IMG/VR virus record: IMGVR_UViG_3300018080_000116
Location: 62,001-126,000 of that record
Length of the DNA stretch: 64,000 nucleotides
Direction: 5' to 3' (one strand)
Source of the DNA: a virus
Shown: in pieces, positions 35,383 through 43,125 of the stretch
How positions within the stretch are numbered: position 1 is the first letter of the stretch
Layout of the letters: each line of letters opens with the position of its first letter
Notes under the pieces: generated by a model
Database searches by the model: none
Told to the model about the DNA's origin: nothing
Seen by the model: only the letters and a program-made list of their open reading frames with translations
Program-made: the position numbers and the translations under genes

Positions 35383-35660
35383 GTTTCTTGTTTGACTCGC
35401 TCCAGGTTGGCGAGCAGGTTGTATTTGATGACCCAATGCAGGTGCGGATTATAGATGATGTCGTGTCTAATTTGCAAGTAGTCTTTTTCGTCTTGGCAAG
35501 CCATAATCCTCTTGCAGAATTCGCCATCGAGTGCCTTGATACCGAGTGGTGTTTTACAGCAGAAAAAGAAGCTGCTGTTGAGAGGTGCTTGATCGACGTA
35601 GACGGCATCCATGCCGCCGCAGTCTTCAAGCGTGAAGGGCAGGTCCATCTGGATCAACAT
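35376..35660 (-). CDS. hypothetical protein, 94 aa
   Basis: ATG at 35660 is the first start after the preceding gene and overlaps its stop; an ATG at 35647 is the alternative. Beta-rich beginning (MDLPFTLEDCGGMDAVYVDQAPLNS) with FFFCC, and a helical end. The longer open frame to 35912 is out of phase with the Tat-leader gene and is rejected. Confidence 0.6.
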   Translation of the reverse strand: MLIQMDLPFTLEDCGGMDAVYVDQAPLNSSFFFCCKTPLGIKALDGEFCKRIMACQDEKDYLQIRHDIIYNPHLHWVIKYNLLANLERVKQETC

Positions 35661-36223
35661 CCGTCTTGCACCTTTGAGATTGCGTGGACTCCAAGCAGTT
35701 TTACATTCTTTGACACGACAGTGACATATCGCTCTTCTTGGCAGGGGGTGACATCGAAAAGTTCTCTCTCGGTGTCGGCTTGAACGGCGGTGCGGAAGAC
35801 AATATCTTTGGGCATGCCTCTTTTGGGCAACACCAATTCCCTGAGTCGTCGGCCTTCGGGGGTGTCGAGGCATTGGATGTCGCAAATAACCCAATCCTCG
35901 TGGGTGTCGCAATCATGAAGAAACTCGAATTTTGTAGCAACGTGAGAGATTTCGCTGAGACGGATCTTACAATCTTTGGGCATGCCGATTTGGCCCCACA
36001 CGCCTTCTTTGGGAATTCGGTCAACCATTTCCTCGATGGCTTTCCGGGGGTAAATGTTCATGTTCTTGGTGGGGCGGTCAAGAACAAGCGTCCGGACGTG
36101 TACGAGTTTGTCGGGAGGTTTCGCCACGGCTTCAACGACCGGTGGCGTGTCCTCGAAAGAGATGGGGATCGCTGCGGCGGATGCGGCTGCCGCTGCCGTT
36201 TTCAAAAAACTCCTTCTATCCAT
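35654..36223 (-). CDS. Tat-leader protein, 189 aa
   Basis: Starts [28 protein letters not shown] at ATG 36223. Mature part has [30 protein letters not shown] and a beta segment [19 protein letters not shown], with [25 protein letters not shown] at the end. The phrase [17 protein letters not shown] recalls phage structural or prohead-protease type proteins (S78-like start 'YPRKAIEEM...'), but catalytic residues are not evident. Overlaps CsrA by eight bases. Confidence 0.6.
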   Translation of the reverse strand: MDRRSFLKTAAAAASAAAIPISFEDTPPVVEAVAKPPDKLVHVRTLVLDRPTKNMNIYPRKAIEEMVDRIPKEGVWGQIGMPKDCKIRLSEISHVATKFEFLHDCDTHEDWVICDIQCLDTPEGRRLRELVLPKRGMPKDIVFRTAVQADTERELFDVTPCQEERYVTVVSKNVKLLGVHAISKVQDGC

Positions 36224-36422
36224 CGTCTTCCCGGCCTCCTTGATCTGCCCGCTGGATTGCTTCCCAGACTTCCCTGCGGTGAACGCACTTCCACTCCTTG
36301 GGAGCGTTGATGCCGAGTCGGACTTTATCGCCTCGGATTTCAACGACCACGATGTCAATTACGTTGTCGGGATCGGGGCCAACAACAATGCTTTCATTTT
36401 TCTTTCTGGACAACACGAGCAT
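36216..36422 (-). CDS. csrA: CsrA carbon-storage regulator homologue, 68 aa
   Basis: [47 protein letters not shown] match CsrA/RsmA from end to end, including the RNA-contacting N-terminal strand (LSRKxxE) and the C-terminal VHRxEVxE strand. CsrA dimers bind GGA in hairpin loops near ribosome sites and block translation or alter mRNA life. ATG at 36422 with AAGGAGATTCCC, itself a GGA site. Encoded among Tat-leader genes; may adjust host or phage mRNA translation. Confidence 0.92.
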   Translation of the reverse strand: MLVLSRKKNESIVVGPDPDNVIDIVVVEIRGDKVRLGINAPKEWKCVHRREVWEAIQRADQGGREDDG

Positions 36423-36435
36423 GGGAATCTCCTTT

Positions 36436-37071
36436 TTAACAGAGTTCGTTAATGAGAGCGTCCTTCAGTTCTCCATCGAGCTTCAGGGGTTCGCCAAGGG
36501 GTTGGAAACCACACACATGAACGGCGTAGAATTCGTCAAGGGCAGCTTCGTCAAAACCACGGAAGCAATCAATCATTTCGCCGAAATACAAGTCCATCGT
36601 AAGCAGTTCCCAACCGCTCTTCGTGAACTGACTTCCAATAGATACTGGATGAACGTCGGCGAGACATTCTTGTCTGTTGTTGGCGAAGTCCCAGAGCGTT
36701 ACGATCCTGGAATCAACAACATAGTCCAGCTTTCCACCTTCTCGCTTAAACGGCGTGGGCTTCGACCAATCCCATAGATCTTGTGACAGAACTTTGGCGT
36801 CCTTGAGAGTGAAAGTCAGCCGCAATGATCCGACGAGGCCCCGTGCATCCCCATTGAAGCGCCGGTAAGTCCAAAAGAAATTGGGAATCCAATTGATGCC
36901 TTCGATGTGAAGTCCCAGTTGGTCGTCACGACCATAAACGTCGCCGTACTTGGTAATGGGTTTGGGTTTCGGCTTTGGAAGAACGGGTTCGTAAGAAATC
37001 AGCGGAGCCACAATCGGCAATGACAGAGCGGCGGCAGTGTTCCTCAAAAAGTCACGTCTTGTGGCGATCAT
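36436..37071 (-). CDS. Tat-leader protein, 211 aa
   Basis: ATG at 37071 with GAGGAGAAAGAAAG upstream gives [29 protein letters not shown]. Then a Pro/Lys linker ([16 protein letters not shown]) and an acidic alpha/beta body with [23 protein letters not shown]. Many aromatic residues. Family unknown; predicted to be exported. Confidence 0.65.
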   Translation of the reverse strand: MIATRRDFLRNTAAALSLPIVAPLISYEPVLPKPKPKPITKYGDVYGRDDQLGLHIEGINWIPNFFWTYRRFNGDARGLVGSLRLTFTLKDAKVLSQDLWDWSKPTPFKREGGKLDYVVDSRIVTLWDFANNRQECLADVHPVSIGSQFTKSGWELLTMDLYFGEMIDCFRGFDEAALDEFYAVHVCGFQPLGEPLKLDGELKDALINELC

Positions 37072-37195
37072 CTTTCTTTCTCCTCTCATGGAACTTGGAA
37101 ACATCGAAATCAATTTTGACTCGATGGTTCTTGCGCAAAACAATCACTCCCGACCTGCGGTCGGAAGTGATTTTGATGACTTTCTTGTTTTTCAT
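37052..37195 (-). CDS. basic micro-protein, 47 aa
   Basis: ATG at 37195 overlaps the upstream stop (ATGA). Reads MKNKKVIKITSDRRSGVIVL... with [27 protein letters not shown], basic and beta-like, reminiscent of a CsrA-type start but too short. Overlaps the next gene by 20 bases. RNA binding is possible. Confidence 0.55.
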   Translation of the reverse strand: MKNKKVIKITSDRRSGVIVLRKNHRVKIDFDVSKFHERRKKDDRHKT

Positions 37196-37365
37196 TGCCC
37201 CACGGCCTTAATCAGATCGGGCAGGCTTGAAGAGAAACCCGCAAGCAGGAAACCAACAAACAGGAACCAACCCCATCCTTCCTTTTCTTTCACGGCCAAG
37301 AAGGCGGCAACGATGAAGCAGGTGATGGACGGTAGTAGGGACAGGAATAAAACTAATAGGGCCAC
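37192..37365 (-). CDS. small membrane protein, 57 aa
   Basis: GTG at 37365 with AAGGAGAACATC upstream is a better start than the long frame from 37683, which overlaps the next gene. Two hydrophobic helices (about residues 2-22 and 31-50). Function unknown. Confidence 0.6.
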   Translation of the reverse strand: MALLVLFLSLLPSITCFIVAAFLAVKEKEGWGWFLFVGFLLAGFSSSLPDLIKAVGQ

Positions 37366-37375
37366 GATGTTCTCC

Positions 37376-37927
37376 TTAACAGATGGCGGTCGGTGCGGCA
37401 CAACGGGGGTGAAGGTATATTCCTTCGACCTTTTGTAGAGTGGATTCGGGAATGACCCCAACATTGATCCACAGTTGGTTTTTGAGCGTGCGAACCAAAA
37501 CCAACTTAACCGCTCCATAGCAAACCCAATGTTCGTCGTCGATTCGTCTCTCGTAACAAACAGCATCGCTTTTCCGGAGGAACGCTTTGATGTTTTTCTC
37601 GTAGAATTCAATGTCGGTTGGCTCGCCCGTGGCGAAGTCGGTCCCACGGACACCTTCCCAGGGGGTTTCGTCAAAAAGCACATCCCCGTTGATGAGGTAT
37701 GGCCCCATCATTTCGATCACAGGCAGGAGTCCAGCGGGAGTCATCTCCACCCTAATGACACTGCCGGGTTTGGAAGGTTCGCCCCTTTTCAACTCCTCAT
37801 ACTCCATATCCCACTTCCAATCGGGGTATCTCAATCGGTCGGTATCGGTATAGGCTTCGGCGGCGACGGGTATGGCAGCACCAGCAAGTGCGATTGGGGC
37901 GGCTTTGAGAAAAGTGCGTCGTTCCAT
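37376..37927 (-). CDS. Tat-leader protein, 183 aa
   Basis: ATG at 37927 with GGAGGAATCC upstream gives MERRTFLKAAPIALAGAAIPVAAEAYTDTD, a twin-arginine signal with an AEA cleavage site at about residues 23-25. The mature part is charged with VIRVEMTPAGLLPVIEMMGPYLINGDVLF and the end has LWINVGVIPESTLQKVEGI. Related in layout to the protein at 35654 (both have a VIRVEM/VRTL strand followed by a DVLFDE / DCKI segment), which suggests a family. Role unknown. Confidence 0.65.
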   Translation of the reverse strand: MERRTFLKAAPIALAGAAIPVAAEAYTDTDRLRYPDWKWDMEYEELKRGEPSKPGSVIRVEMTPAGLLPVIEMMGPYLINGDVLFDETPWEGVRGTDFATGEPTDIEFYEKNIKAFLRKSDAVCYERRIDDEHWVCYGAVKLVLVRTLKNQLWINVGVIPESTLQKVEGIYLHPRCAAPTAIC

Positions 37928-37938
37928 GGATTCCTCCA

Positions 37939-38523
37939 TCAATGTTCATGAAAACACATATCACAAGCGTCCTGCCAACAATAATGACCGCAAGCCTCGC
38001 AGTCATTTGGGCACTCAAACATGCCCACAGCGATTGGAAGTGAGTTAATCGCCGCAACTGGAATCCCCATTGTAGGTTGTGGGAAATCCGTGTCAAGAGA
38101 TTCTCGCAGAATCATGTTGGGCAGTTCAGCCAACTTCAAGAGGGGTTTAAGAAGATCCCTCCGTCGAGTGGTTGACCGGAATAGCGTATCAGGTGTATTC
38201 CTGACAATCTCTATGACTTTTTCAACATACTCTTCGGAGTAGTAATCCCCTCCGGAGTGCCAACGAAAGAAATCTGGCTGGAATCTTTTCAATTCGGCTA
38301 GTACCTTCTCTACGAAGTCTTTCCGCTTGGATGCACGGTAGCGTGCAAGGGTTGCCTTGCGCACCGAGTCCATTTTGAAATTATTCCGGCGAGCGTAGCA
38401 GGCTGGCTTGCCATTACGGCCCTTGAGGCACCAACTCGTCGGCTTGCAGGTTAGATGTGGTGGGAGATTGAAGATGTAGACTTTCGCCCCCATCTTGCTG
38501 TTGCCCTTGATGAGCAGATTCAT
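37939..38523 (-). CDS. GP88-family protein, 194 aa
   Basis: Opening GNSKMGAKVYIFNLPPHLTC-x4-WC-x9-ACYARRNNF matches the GP88 domain of mycobacteriophage proteins, which has conserved Cys residues around residues 26-42 and a SGGDYYSEEYVEKV segment. A second Cys-rich cluster is at the end (CPNDCEACGHYCWQDACDMC). Family function is unknown; a metal or Fe-S role is plausible. ATG at 38523 with GGAGAAGTACG upstream. Overlaps the upstream lipoprotein gene by 110 bases. Confidence 0.75.
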   Translation of the reverse strand: MNLLIKGNSKMGAKVYIFNLPPHLTCKPTSWCLKGRNGKPACYARRNNFKMDSVRKATLARYRASKRKDFVEKVLAELKRFQPDFFRWHSGGDYYSEEYVEKVIEIVRNTPDTLFRSTTRRRDLLKPLLKLAELPNMILRESLDTDFPQPTMGIPVAAINSLPIAVGMFECPNDCEACGHYCWQDACDMCFHEH

Positions 38524-38770
38524 CGTACTTCTCCAATTCGTATTCCACTACGTCAGACCAAGTAAGCTCGCCGAGATCGTTAGCGTATCTGATGCGGTAT
38601 TTGTAGCCTTTGGCCCAGCCATTGTAGCTGAAACTATTGACAATGGTAGCCGTTTTGTCCAGTGCGGGAACATAAACTATTTCCCCGCAGACAAACTTGT
38701 TGTTGGGCTCGTTATCGGCTGGAGCGCAACCGAAAATCAACAAAATCAAGATGAACAGCGACTTTTTCAA
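38414..38770 (-). CDS. lipoprotein, TTG start, 118 aa
   Basis: TTG at 38770 with AAAGGAG seven bases upstream reads MKKSLFILILLIFGCAPADNEP: a lipobox IFGC at Cys 15. An ATG at 38797 would place extra residues before the hydrophobic core. The mature part is a beta-type domain (VCGEIVYVPALDKTATIVNSF, YRIRYANDLGELTWSDVVEYEL) like small SH3-type barrels. The last 36 codons overlap GP88 in another frame. Confidence 0.6.
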   Translation of the reverse strand: MKKSLFILILLIFGCAPADNEPNNKFVCGEIVYVPALDKTATIVNSFSYNGWAKGYKYRIRYANDLGELTWSDVVEYELEKYDESAHQGQQQDGGESLHLQSPTTSNLQADELVPQGP

Positions 38771-38783
38771 TCCGGGGCTCCTT

Positions 38784-39509
38784 TCAGACGGATTCATAGC
38801 GGGTGCAACAGTGTGGCCGAAAATCATAGACTGCGAAGGGCTCGAACTTGTGTGGATCGGATCGAGGGGGAAACTCAATTTCTCTAGTCAAGAACATACG
38901 ACCCCAGCCCCACTTACAACGACAGCTTGATCCGCTGGGCCACGTGATCTCTTTGCCCTCCGGGTGAAAACAAACAACCCTGTTTTCGTAAGGCAGGATT
39001 ACCTCACGCATGTTGGTTTGCGAAACGAACTTCCCATGGTCTTTGTATTCACTCCAGCGACTATGGACATACCCTTCGATGGCCGAGTCAAGCCAGTCGA
39101 AAAGATACTTGTCATCCCCACCATCTTTATGCAGTTTGCGGAAGTAGGAGCGGATTCTTCCCCAGTGAGAGGGAACCACGGGCAGGCCATAGGCTTCGTG
39201 TAATTTACACCACTCACACTCGGGCACCAACTCTGCATAGTCCTTGCCCGGCATGCGATGCAATCGAAGGTTTTCTTCCGTGCAGGCATCCACCCAGAAT
39301 GTTCCCCGGCAGAGTTTGCAGCGGTACTTAGCATCCGGGCCGTCACCGAACATGAACTCAAAGTGTCTCCATCCGGACACCGATCCGGACACTTTGTCCG
39401 GTTTCTTGTCCGGATTGGCCTTAATAATCGGTGTATTAAGTCCTAGCGGAACGACACAAGTAGCGGCGGCTGTCGCCGCCGATACTTTAAGGAAGTCACG
39501 TCTACGCAT
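38784..39509 (-). CDS. Tat-leader protein with Cys clusters, 241 aa
   Basis: Starts MRRRDFLKVSAATAAATCVVPLGLNTP at ATG 39509, AGGAGCTTACA upstream. The body has CKLCRGTFWVDAC and CEWCKLHEAYG, so three pairs of Cys at about residues 63-103 could form a zinc module; the end has SCRCKWGWGRMF and RPHCC. A zinc-binding exported protein would be unusual. Function unknown. Confidence 0.65.
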   Translation of the reverse strand: MRRRDFLKVSAATAAATCVVPLGLNTPIIKANPDKKPDKVSGSVSGWRHFEFMFGDGPDAKYRCKLCRGTFWVDACTEENLRLHRMPGKDYAELVPECEWCKLHEAYGLPVVPSHWGRIRSYFRKLHKDGGDDKYLFDWLDSAIEGYVHSRWSEYKDHGKFVSQTNMREVILPYENRVVCFHPEGKEITWPSGSSCRCKWGWGRMFLTREIEFPPRSDPHKFEPFAVYDFRPHCCTRYESV

Positions 39510-39518
39510 TGTAAGCTC

Positions 39519-39749
39519 CTATGCTGCTGCGGCCTGCACCGCCATGATGAACCGTTGGTCTTCTTCAAGCATCATTTCTTTAACGGCTCGTTCCCTCATC
39601 AAATCAAGTAGGTCTTGGTGGGCTTGACCAAGACGGCGGACCTTGGGTTGGGGTGGAACTGGATCTTTGGGCTGCGGCGTGCAACCCAAGGGAACAACCG
39701 CCGCCGCCATGCTGGCGGCGACGGTTTTTAAAAAACTTCGACGGTTCAT
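39519..39749 (-). CDS. Tat-leader lipoprotein, 76 aa
   Basis: Starts MNRRSFLKTVAASMAAAVVPLGCTPQPKD: twin-arginine plus lipobox PLGC (Cys 23), so a Tat-dependent lipoprotein. The mature part is a Pro linker and one helix (LGQAHQDLLDLMRERAVKEMMLEEDQRF). First of the Tat cluster in transcription order. A leftward TAGATAATG motif lies 29 bases before its start (39778-39786). Confidence 0.7.
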   Translation of the reverse strand: MNRRSFLKTVAASMAAAVVPLGCTPQPKDPVPPQPKVRRLGQAHQDLLDLMRERAVKEMMLEEDQRFIMAVQAAAA

Positions 39750-39803
39750 GGGGCCACCTGGGGTTAGTTCCGCTCGGCATTATCTAAAATGAGCAATCCA
39801 AAG

Positions 39804-40562
39804 TCAAGTATGGATCTTCGGAATGGGTCGAGGCAAAAATTGCGAAAGCCGCTTATAGCAAAAAGAGTTGCACGGCTTACGATCCAAGATTCTGTAGGGC
39901 GAAATAACGGAACCTTCATACAGGTGGAAGAAGCTCCATGCGCTTACTTCGACCAATTCACTTCTTCCTTTGACGTGGCAGTGGAACCACGGCCTTCCGC
40001 CCGCATCCCAATTGACGGGATAGTAGTCTTTTCCCCAATCTTTTTCATCCAACATCTCGACTGCTTGAAGGATTTCTTGAAATTCTGGCAAGGCTTGTTC
40101 ATAAGAGGCCACAGGTGCGGGCCGAAAAGAGCATGGAATCTTTTCCACTAGCCAAGCGGAGCCGCACGGGTGGTAATATCCGGCACGATGCTTGTAGGAA
40201 GATGTCATCCACTTATCTCCCTGGATGATTGGGGAGACCAAATCCCGCAACCATTCGTCGTTGAATATCACGCAGTCGGGTTCAATGATAACCAAAACAT
40301 ACACATCATTGAATTTGCACCACAGGGCAGCCTCGTCTAGTCCCGCACCATGATCCTGGTTGCCTTCTTTGTATCTTTCGCCCTCACTACAGACAGTGAC
40401 TTGCTTGGATTCTGCGAAGTCGATTTCCTCCTGGGTAAGGTCGTGATTGACCATCAGCAGGTTCAGATCGGGATGCACCTCACGAAAAGAGCCGAGGGAG
40501 ATCCGCATCCAATCGAGATTGTGTTCTGTATGGTATCCGACTAAAGCAACAGTGATATTCAT
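39804..40562 (-). CDS. glycosyltransferase-like protein, 252 aa
   Basis: Starts MNITVALVGYHTEHNLDWMRISLGSF, the first strand of a GT-A fold; NLLMVNHDLTQEE and VLVIIEPDCVIFNDEWLRDLV (about residues 90-110) carry a DxD-like metal site (EPDC). Layout resembles small GT2-type glycosyltransferases. With the sulfotransferase and the methyltransferase it suggests sugar modification. ATG at 40562 with TTAGGAC upstream. Confidence 0.6.
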   Translation of the reverse strand: MNITVALVGYHTEHNLDWMRISLGSFREVHPDLNLLMVNHDLTQEEIDFAESKQVTVCSEGERYKEGNQDHGAGLDEAALWCKFNDVYVLVIIEPDCVIFNDEWLRDLVSPIIQGDKWMTSSYKHRAGYYHPCGSAWLVEKIPCSFRPAPVASYEQALPEFQEILQAVEMLDEKDWGKDYYPVNWDAGGRPWFHCHVKGRSELVEVSAWSFFHLYEGSVISPYRILDRKPCNSFCYKRLSQFLPRPIPKIHT

Positions 40563-40585
40563 GTCCTAAGAGAGTCAGGCGCACG

Positions 40586-40623
40586 AAAAAGGCCCGCCCA
40601 GGTAGGGGATACCTGGGCGGGCC
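40586..40623 (-). terminator. intrinsic terminator with T-run, leftward
   Basis: Arms 40591-40604 and 40610-40623 (14 bp), loop GGGGA; read leftward it ends in TTTTT (40590-40586). Ends the unit beginning with the histidine phosphatase. Confidence 0.8.
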
Positions 40624-40649
40624 TCCAACGAAAGGAGAAAAGAAACGAG

Positions 40650-40964
40650 CTAGTCCCACCACATGCGGATGAGAAGTCCGTCCCTATGCCAATAGGAATC
40701 ATACTCTTGTGGGCGCATATTTGCAACCGCAGATGCCAACCACGACAAATGGTTCCAAAGCTCGTTTTTGGAAAGGTTGTCGGTAATGAGGATGACAGCC
40801 GTCCCATCATCATTTTTCCAGGACGGCACATCCTCCACATCCACAAACTCATACGCAATATCCTCGAACCATTCGAGGAAGGAGGCCCGGCCAGCAAAGC
40901 GATTAACAGCGGATTCGCTTAGTTGGCATTCGGACTCAAAAAGCACGCTTGTTTCTTCAGGCAT
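40650..40964 (-). CDS. hypothetical protein, 104 aa
   Basis: Eight-base overlap with the previous gene (ATGCCTGA). Starts MPEETSVLFESECQLSESAVNRF, then an acidic alpha/beta region. Aromatic end (YWHRDGLLIRMWWD). Family unknown. Confidence 0.65.
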   Translation of the reverse strand: MPEETSVLFESECQLSESAVNRFAGRASFLEWFEDIAYEFVDVEDVPSWKNDDGTAVILITDNLSKNELWNHLSWLASAVANMRPQEYDSYWHRDGLLIRMWWD

Positions 40965-41406
40965 AGGTGCTTCCCCAAATTTCGAAAAACAAATGGATCA
41001 ATCGTCTGTCTTTACACTCTTTGTCGTTGCTGAAGATCATCAGCAGGATGTTGTCATTCACCTGTGTATCGACACTGGCCATGGTGAAGTAATCGGTGCG
41101 ATAGACGGGCTTTAGATGACCAATCGCCTTGCGAACACGCCCTACGTAGAGATCGTCGCCTTTCGTGATGATGCCCTCATCTAAGGGCCGGTCGCAGTGA
41201 ACGCATACGCCTCCAGTTTGTTCGCCGGTCAAGAACCAGTAATCGTCGGTGCAATCATCTAGCGGCAGGCGGCGATCACGCTCCTCGAAGCCAAAGTGAT
41301 CGTAGATGTCCTGCATCAACTCGAAGTACGTTTTGATCGCCTTCAGCATGTTCATTGTGTTCACTTGGGTGGTGAGATGGTACATGTTCTGTCGCCGAGA
41401 TGCCAT
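40957..41406 (-). CDS. hypothetical protein, 149 aa
   Basis: ATG at 41406 with GGGAGCCTGA upstream. Contains CVHCDRPL (CxxC) near residue 67 and a helical N-terminus (MLKAIKTYFELMQDIYDHF). Family unknown. Overlaps its upstream neighbour by 46 bases, which argues for coupling. Confidence 0.6.
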   Translation of the reverse strand: MASRRQNMYHLTTQVNTMNMLKAIKTYFELMQDIYDHFGFEERDRRLPLDDCTDDYWFLTGEQTGGVCVHCDRPLDEGIITKGDDLYVGRVRKAIGHLKPVYRTDYFTMASVDTQVNDNILLMIFSNDKECKDRRLIHLFFEIWGSTYA

Positions 41407-41987
41407 TCAGGCTCCCGCAGTTGATGCAGGAATTCACCGGCAACTAACACGCCCATTCTTAAGATATGTTCACACAGAGAGTCCCCTTCTTGTCGTTTAA
41501 CCTCAAACTCTTCGGCTGTACCTTCGGTTATGTCCAGCGATCCCTTTTTCAATCGACTTTCCCACCAACCGCCATAACCACCAGTTCGATAGAATCGTTC
41601 TTGCGCATCGAACTTTTCATCCCAGTCCATGGTTGTGGAACCATTTTCAAGGACGAGAAAGAAATCGAAATCATCTGGCTTGTTGACATGCCCTCTGCTG
41701 TACCAGCGAATCGGCCATATGCCCCGGAGTGATCTCGCCCACACCTCTTTTTCCACGGCTGAGCCGAAAGCAATTACTGCTTTGATGTTGGCCCATCCAC
41801 CCAGTTTGTTGATGACAAAATCGTCCAGAGATACGGCGTTAAAGACGACATCCCCGTTGGGGTAGATGATACTAACTGAATCGTAGGCAGAGTAATTTTT
41901 GGTGCCATAATTTCGAGCCTTTTCAATCATCTCTTGAAACTGCTCGATGGAGACGGGCCCGAACACTTTATTTGATACGCTGGCCAT
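41361..41987 (-). CDS. nucleotidyltransferase-like protein, 208 aa
   Basis: ATG at 41987 shares a base with the upstream TAA (TAATG). The phrase KAVIAFGSAVEKE (about residues 62-74) followed by NKPDDFDFFLVLE (about 95-107) matches the GS-x...-DxD core of NTase-fold proteins (DNA pol beta superfamily), although the usual G[S/G]xxxG spacing is loose. Such proteins transfer nucleotides to tRNA, proteins or antibiotics, or act as toxins. The C-terminal half is helical. Function not determined. Confidence 0.6.
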   Translation of the reverse strand: MASVSNKVFGPVSIEQFQEMIEKARNYGTKNYSAYDSVSIIYPNGDVVFNAVSLDDFVINKLGGWANIKAVIAFGSAVEKEVWARSLRGIWPIRWYSRGHVNKPDDFDFFLVLENGSTTMDWDEKFDAQERFYRTGGYGGWWESRLKKGSLDITEGTAEEFEVKRQEGDSLCEHILRMGVLVAGEFLHQLREPEWHLGDRTCTISPPK

Positions 41988-42328
41988 TACTTCTGGTCCA
42001 TCATGTTTGGCATGAAGATATTCTCTGGTTGCGCCATGTGTTTGCGGCGACTCTGAATCATCTTCACTAGGGTAATGCCCACAAAAATGCCCGCCGAATA
42101 CCCAGTTGCCCAAGCAACATAACAGTGCCATGTTGTCAAGTTTTTCATGACTTGGCTGATGGCAACCAGCCACACCAGGGTTTCGAAGAACCCCAGACCC
42201 GCAGCGATCCACCGATTTCCCTGGGTAACATAGATGACCTTCATCGTTCCCAGGGAAACATCAACTACACGTGCAAGAAAAATCCCTACCGGGATCGCAA
42301 TGTAGTTTAGAAGTTGTACATCTGTCAT
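41987..42328 (-). CDS. DUF5698 / UPF0316-type membrane protein, 113 aa
   Basis: Three to four transmembrane helices with ARVVDVSLGTMKVIYVTQGN (the conserved R-x-x-D-x-S-x-x-T segment) and FFETLVWLVAISQVMKNL, and ATGYSAGIFVGI: a good match to UPF0316/DUF5698 membrane proteins. Those usually carry a further cytoplasmic DUF2179 domain, absent here. Function unknown in all hosts. Confidence 0.8.
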   Translation of the reverse strand: MTDVQLLNYIAIPVGIFLARVVDVSLGTMKVIYVTQGNRWIAAGLGFFETLVWLVAISQVMKNLTTWHCYVAWATGYSAGIFVGITLVKMIQSRRKHMAQPENIFMPNMMDQK

Positions 42329-42636
42329 TAGTCCAACTCTTTTAACTTCAGAATCTTCATCACCTCCATCAGAGCGAGGGAGGCGGACGCTTCGGTTCGG
42401 TACTTGCCGATGACTTTGTGTTGTTCGCTATATCGTGTGATATACCTGGACTCATACTCGCTCCAGCTTCGATAGGGCTCAAGAAATTTAGCCTTCAACT
42501 GGAAGCGTCTTCTCCAGAAAAAGATGATACCGGGCGGCTTCACATAGAAATGGGTGGCATTGGTGAGATTGGTTAGGTACTGACTCGACTTAAACCAATA
42601 CTCCCCATTGGGCGATACGGCGGCAATTGCATCCAT
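42328..42636 (-). CDS. hypothetical basic protein, 102 aa
   Basis: Starts MDAIAAVSPNGEYWFKSSQYLTNL, then a basic part FFWRRRFQLKAKFLEPYRSWSEYESRYITRYSEQHK. Overlaps the next gene as TAATG. RNA or DNA binding is possible. Family unknown. Confidence 0.65.
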   Translation of the reverse strand: MDAIAAVSPNGEYWFKSSQYLTNLTNATHFYVKPPGIIFFWRRRFQLKAKFLEPYRSWSEYESRYITRYSEQHKVIGKYRTEASASLALMEVMKILKLKELD

Positions 42637-42639
42637 GTC

Positions 42640-42906
42640 TCATCCTAAATCAGGGGGCTCATTTCCACCCTCTTCAACATACTTCTTTTGCGGGGGCTTT
42701 GTCGAGTGCTTTTCCCTGGCCTCCCTTAACGCCACCAGCAAGTGTCTCATGACATCCTTGTCCGTGTAGGCCCCCAATTCTGGCGGAAAGATCAATCGTT
42801 CGACAGCCCAAATCAGCGGAGCTATCTTGCGAGTTGAGGGCGCATACATCAATGCGGCCACCTCTTGTGCCAATTGAGCATCATTTAACTTGTCGCCTTC
42901 TTGCAT
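42640..42906 (-). CDS. hypothetical protein, 88 aa
   Basis: ATG at 42906 shares a base with the upstream TGA (TGATG). Helical (LAQEVAALMYAPSTRKIAPLIWAVERLIF) and acidic at the end. Possibly related to the T4 small protein class that binds polymerases; no direct evidence. Confidence 0.6.
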   Translation of the reverse strand: MQEGDKLNDAQLAQEVAALMYAPSTRKIAPLIWAVERLIFPPELGAYTDKDVMRHLLVALREAREKHSTKPPQKKYVEEGGNEPPDLG

Positions 42907-43118
42907 CACACTTCCTCCAGTGATTCTATGGCGTTTTCCATGACATTAGCACCCATGGTTGCCGACATGTTGCGAATGGTCATCTGGAATTGATTGGCGT
43001 CAAAATCGTCCCGCACTTCACTGGCGGGACGAATGATAATGCCCACAAACGTTTCTCGACGGGCCAACTCATTGATTAGCTCTTCCGAGGTGGCCAGTTC
43101 CAATGCTTCATCTATCAT
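42906..43118 (-). CDS. hypothetical protein, 70 aa
   Basis: ATG at 43118 with GAGGGCATA upstream, preferred to the TTG at 43133. Helical acidic start (DEALELATSEELINELARRE), then a beta-strand (TFVGIIIRPA). Family unknown. Confidence 0.6.
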   Translation of the reverse strand: MIDEALELATSEELINELARRETFVGIIIRPASEVRDDFDANQFQMTIRNMSATMGANVMENAIESLEEV

Positions 43119-43125
43119 TATGCCC

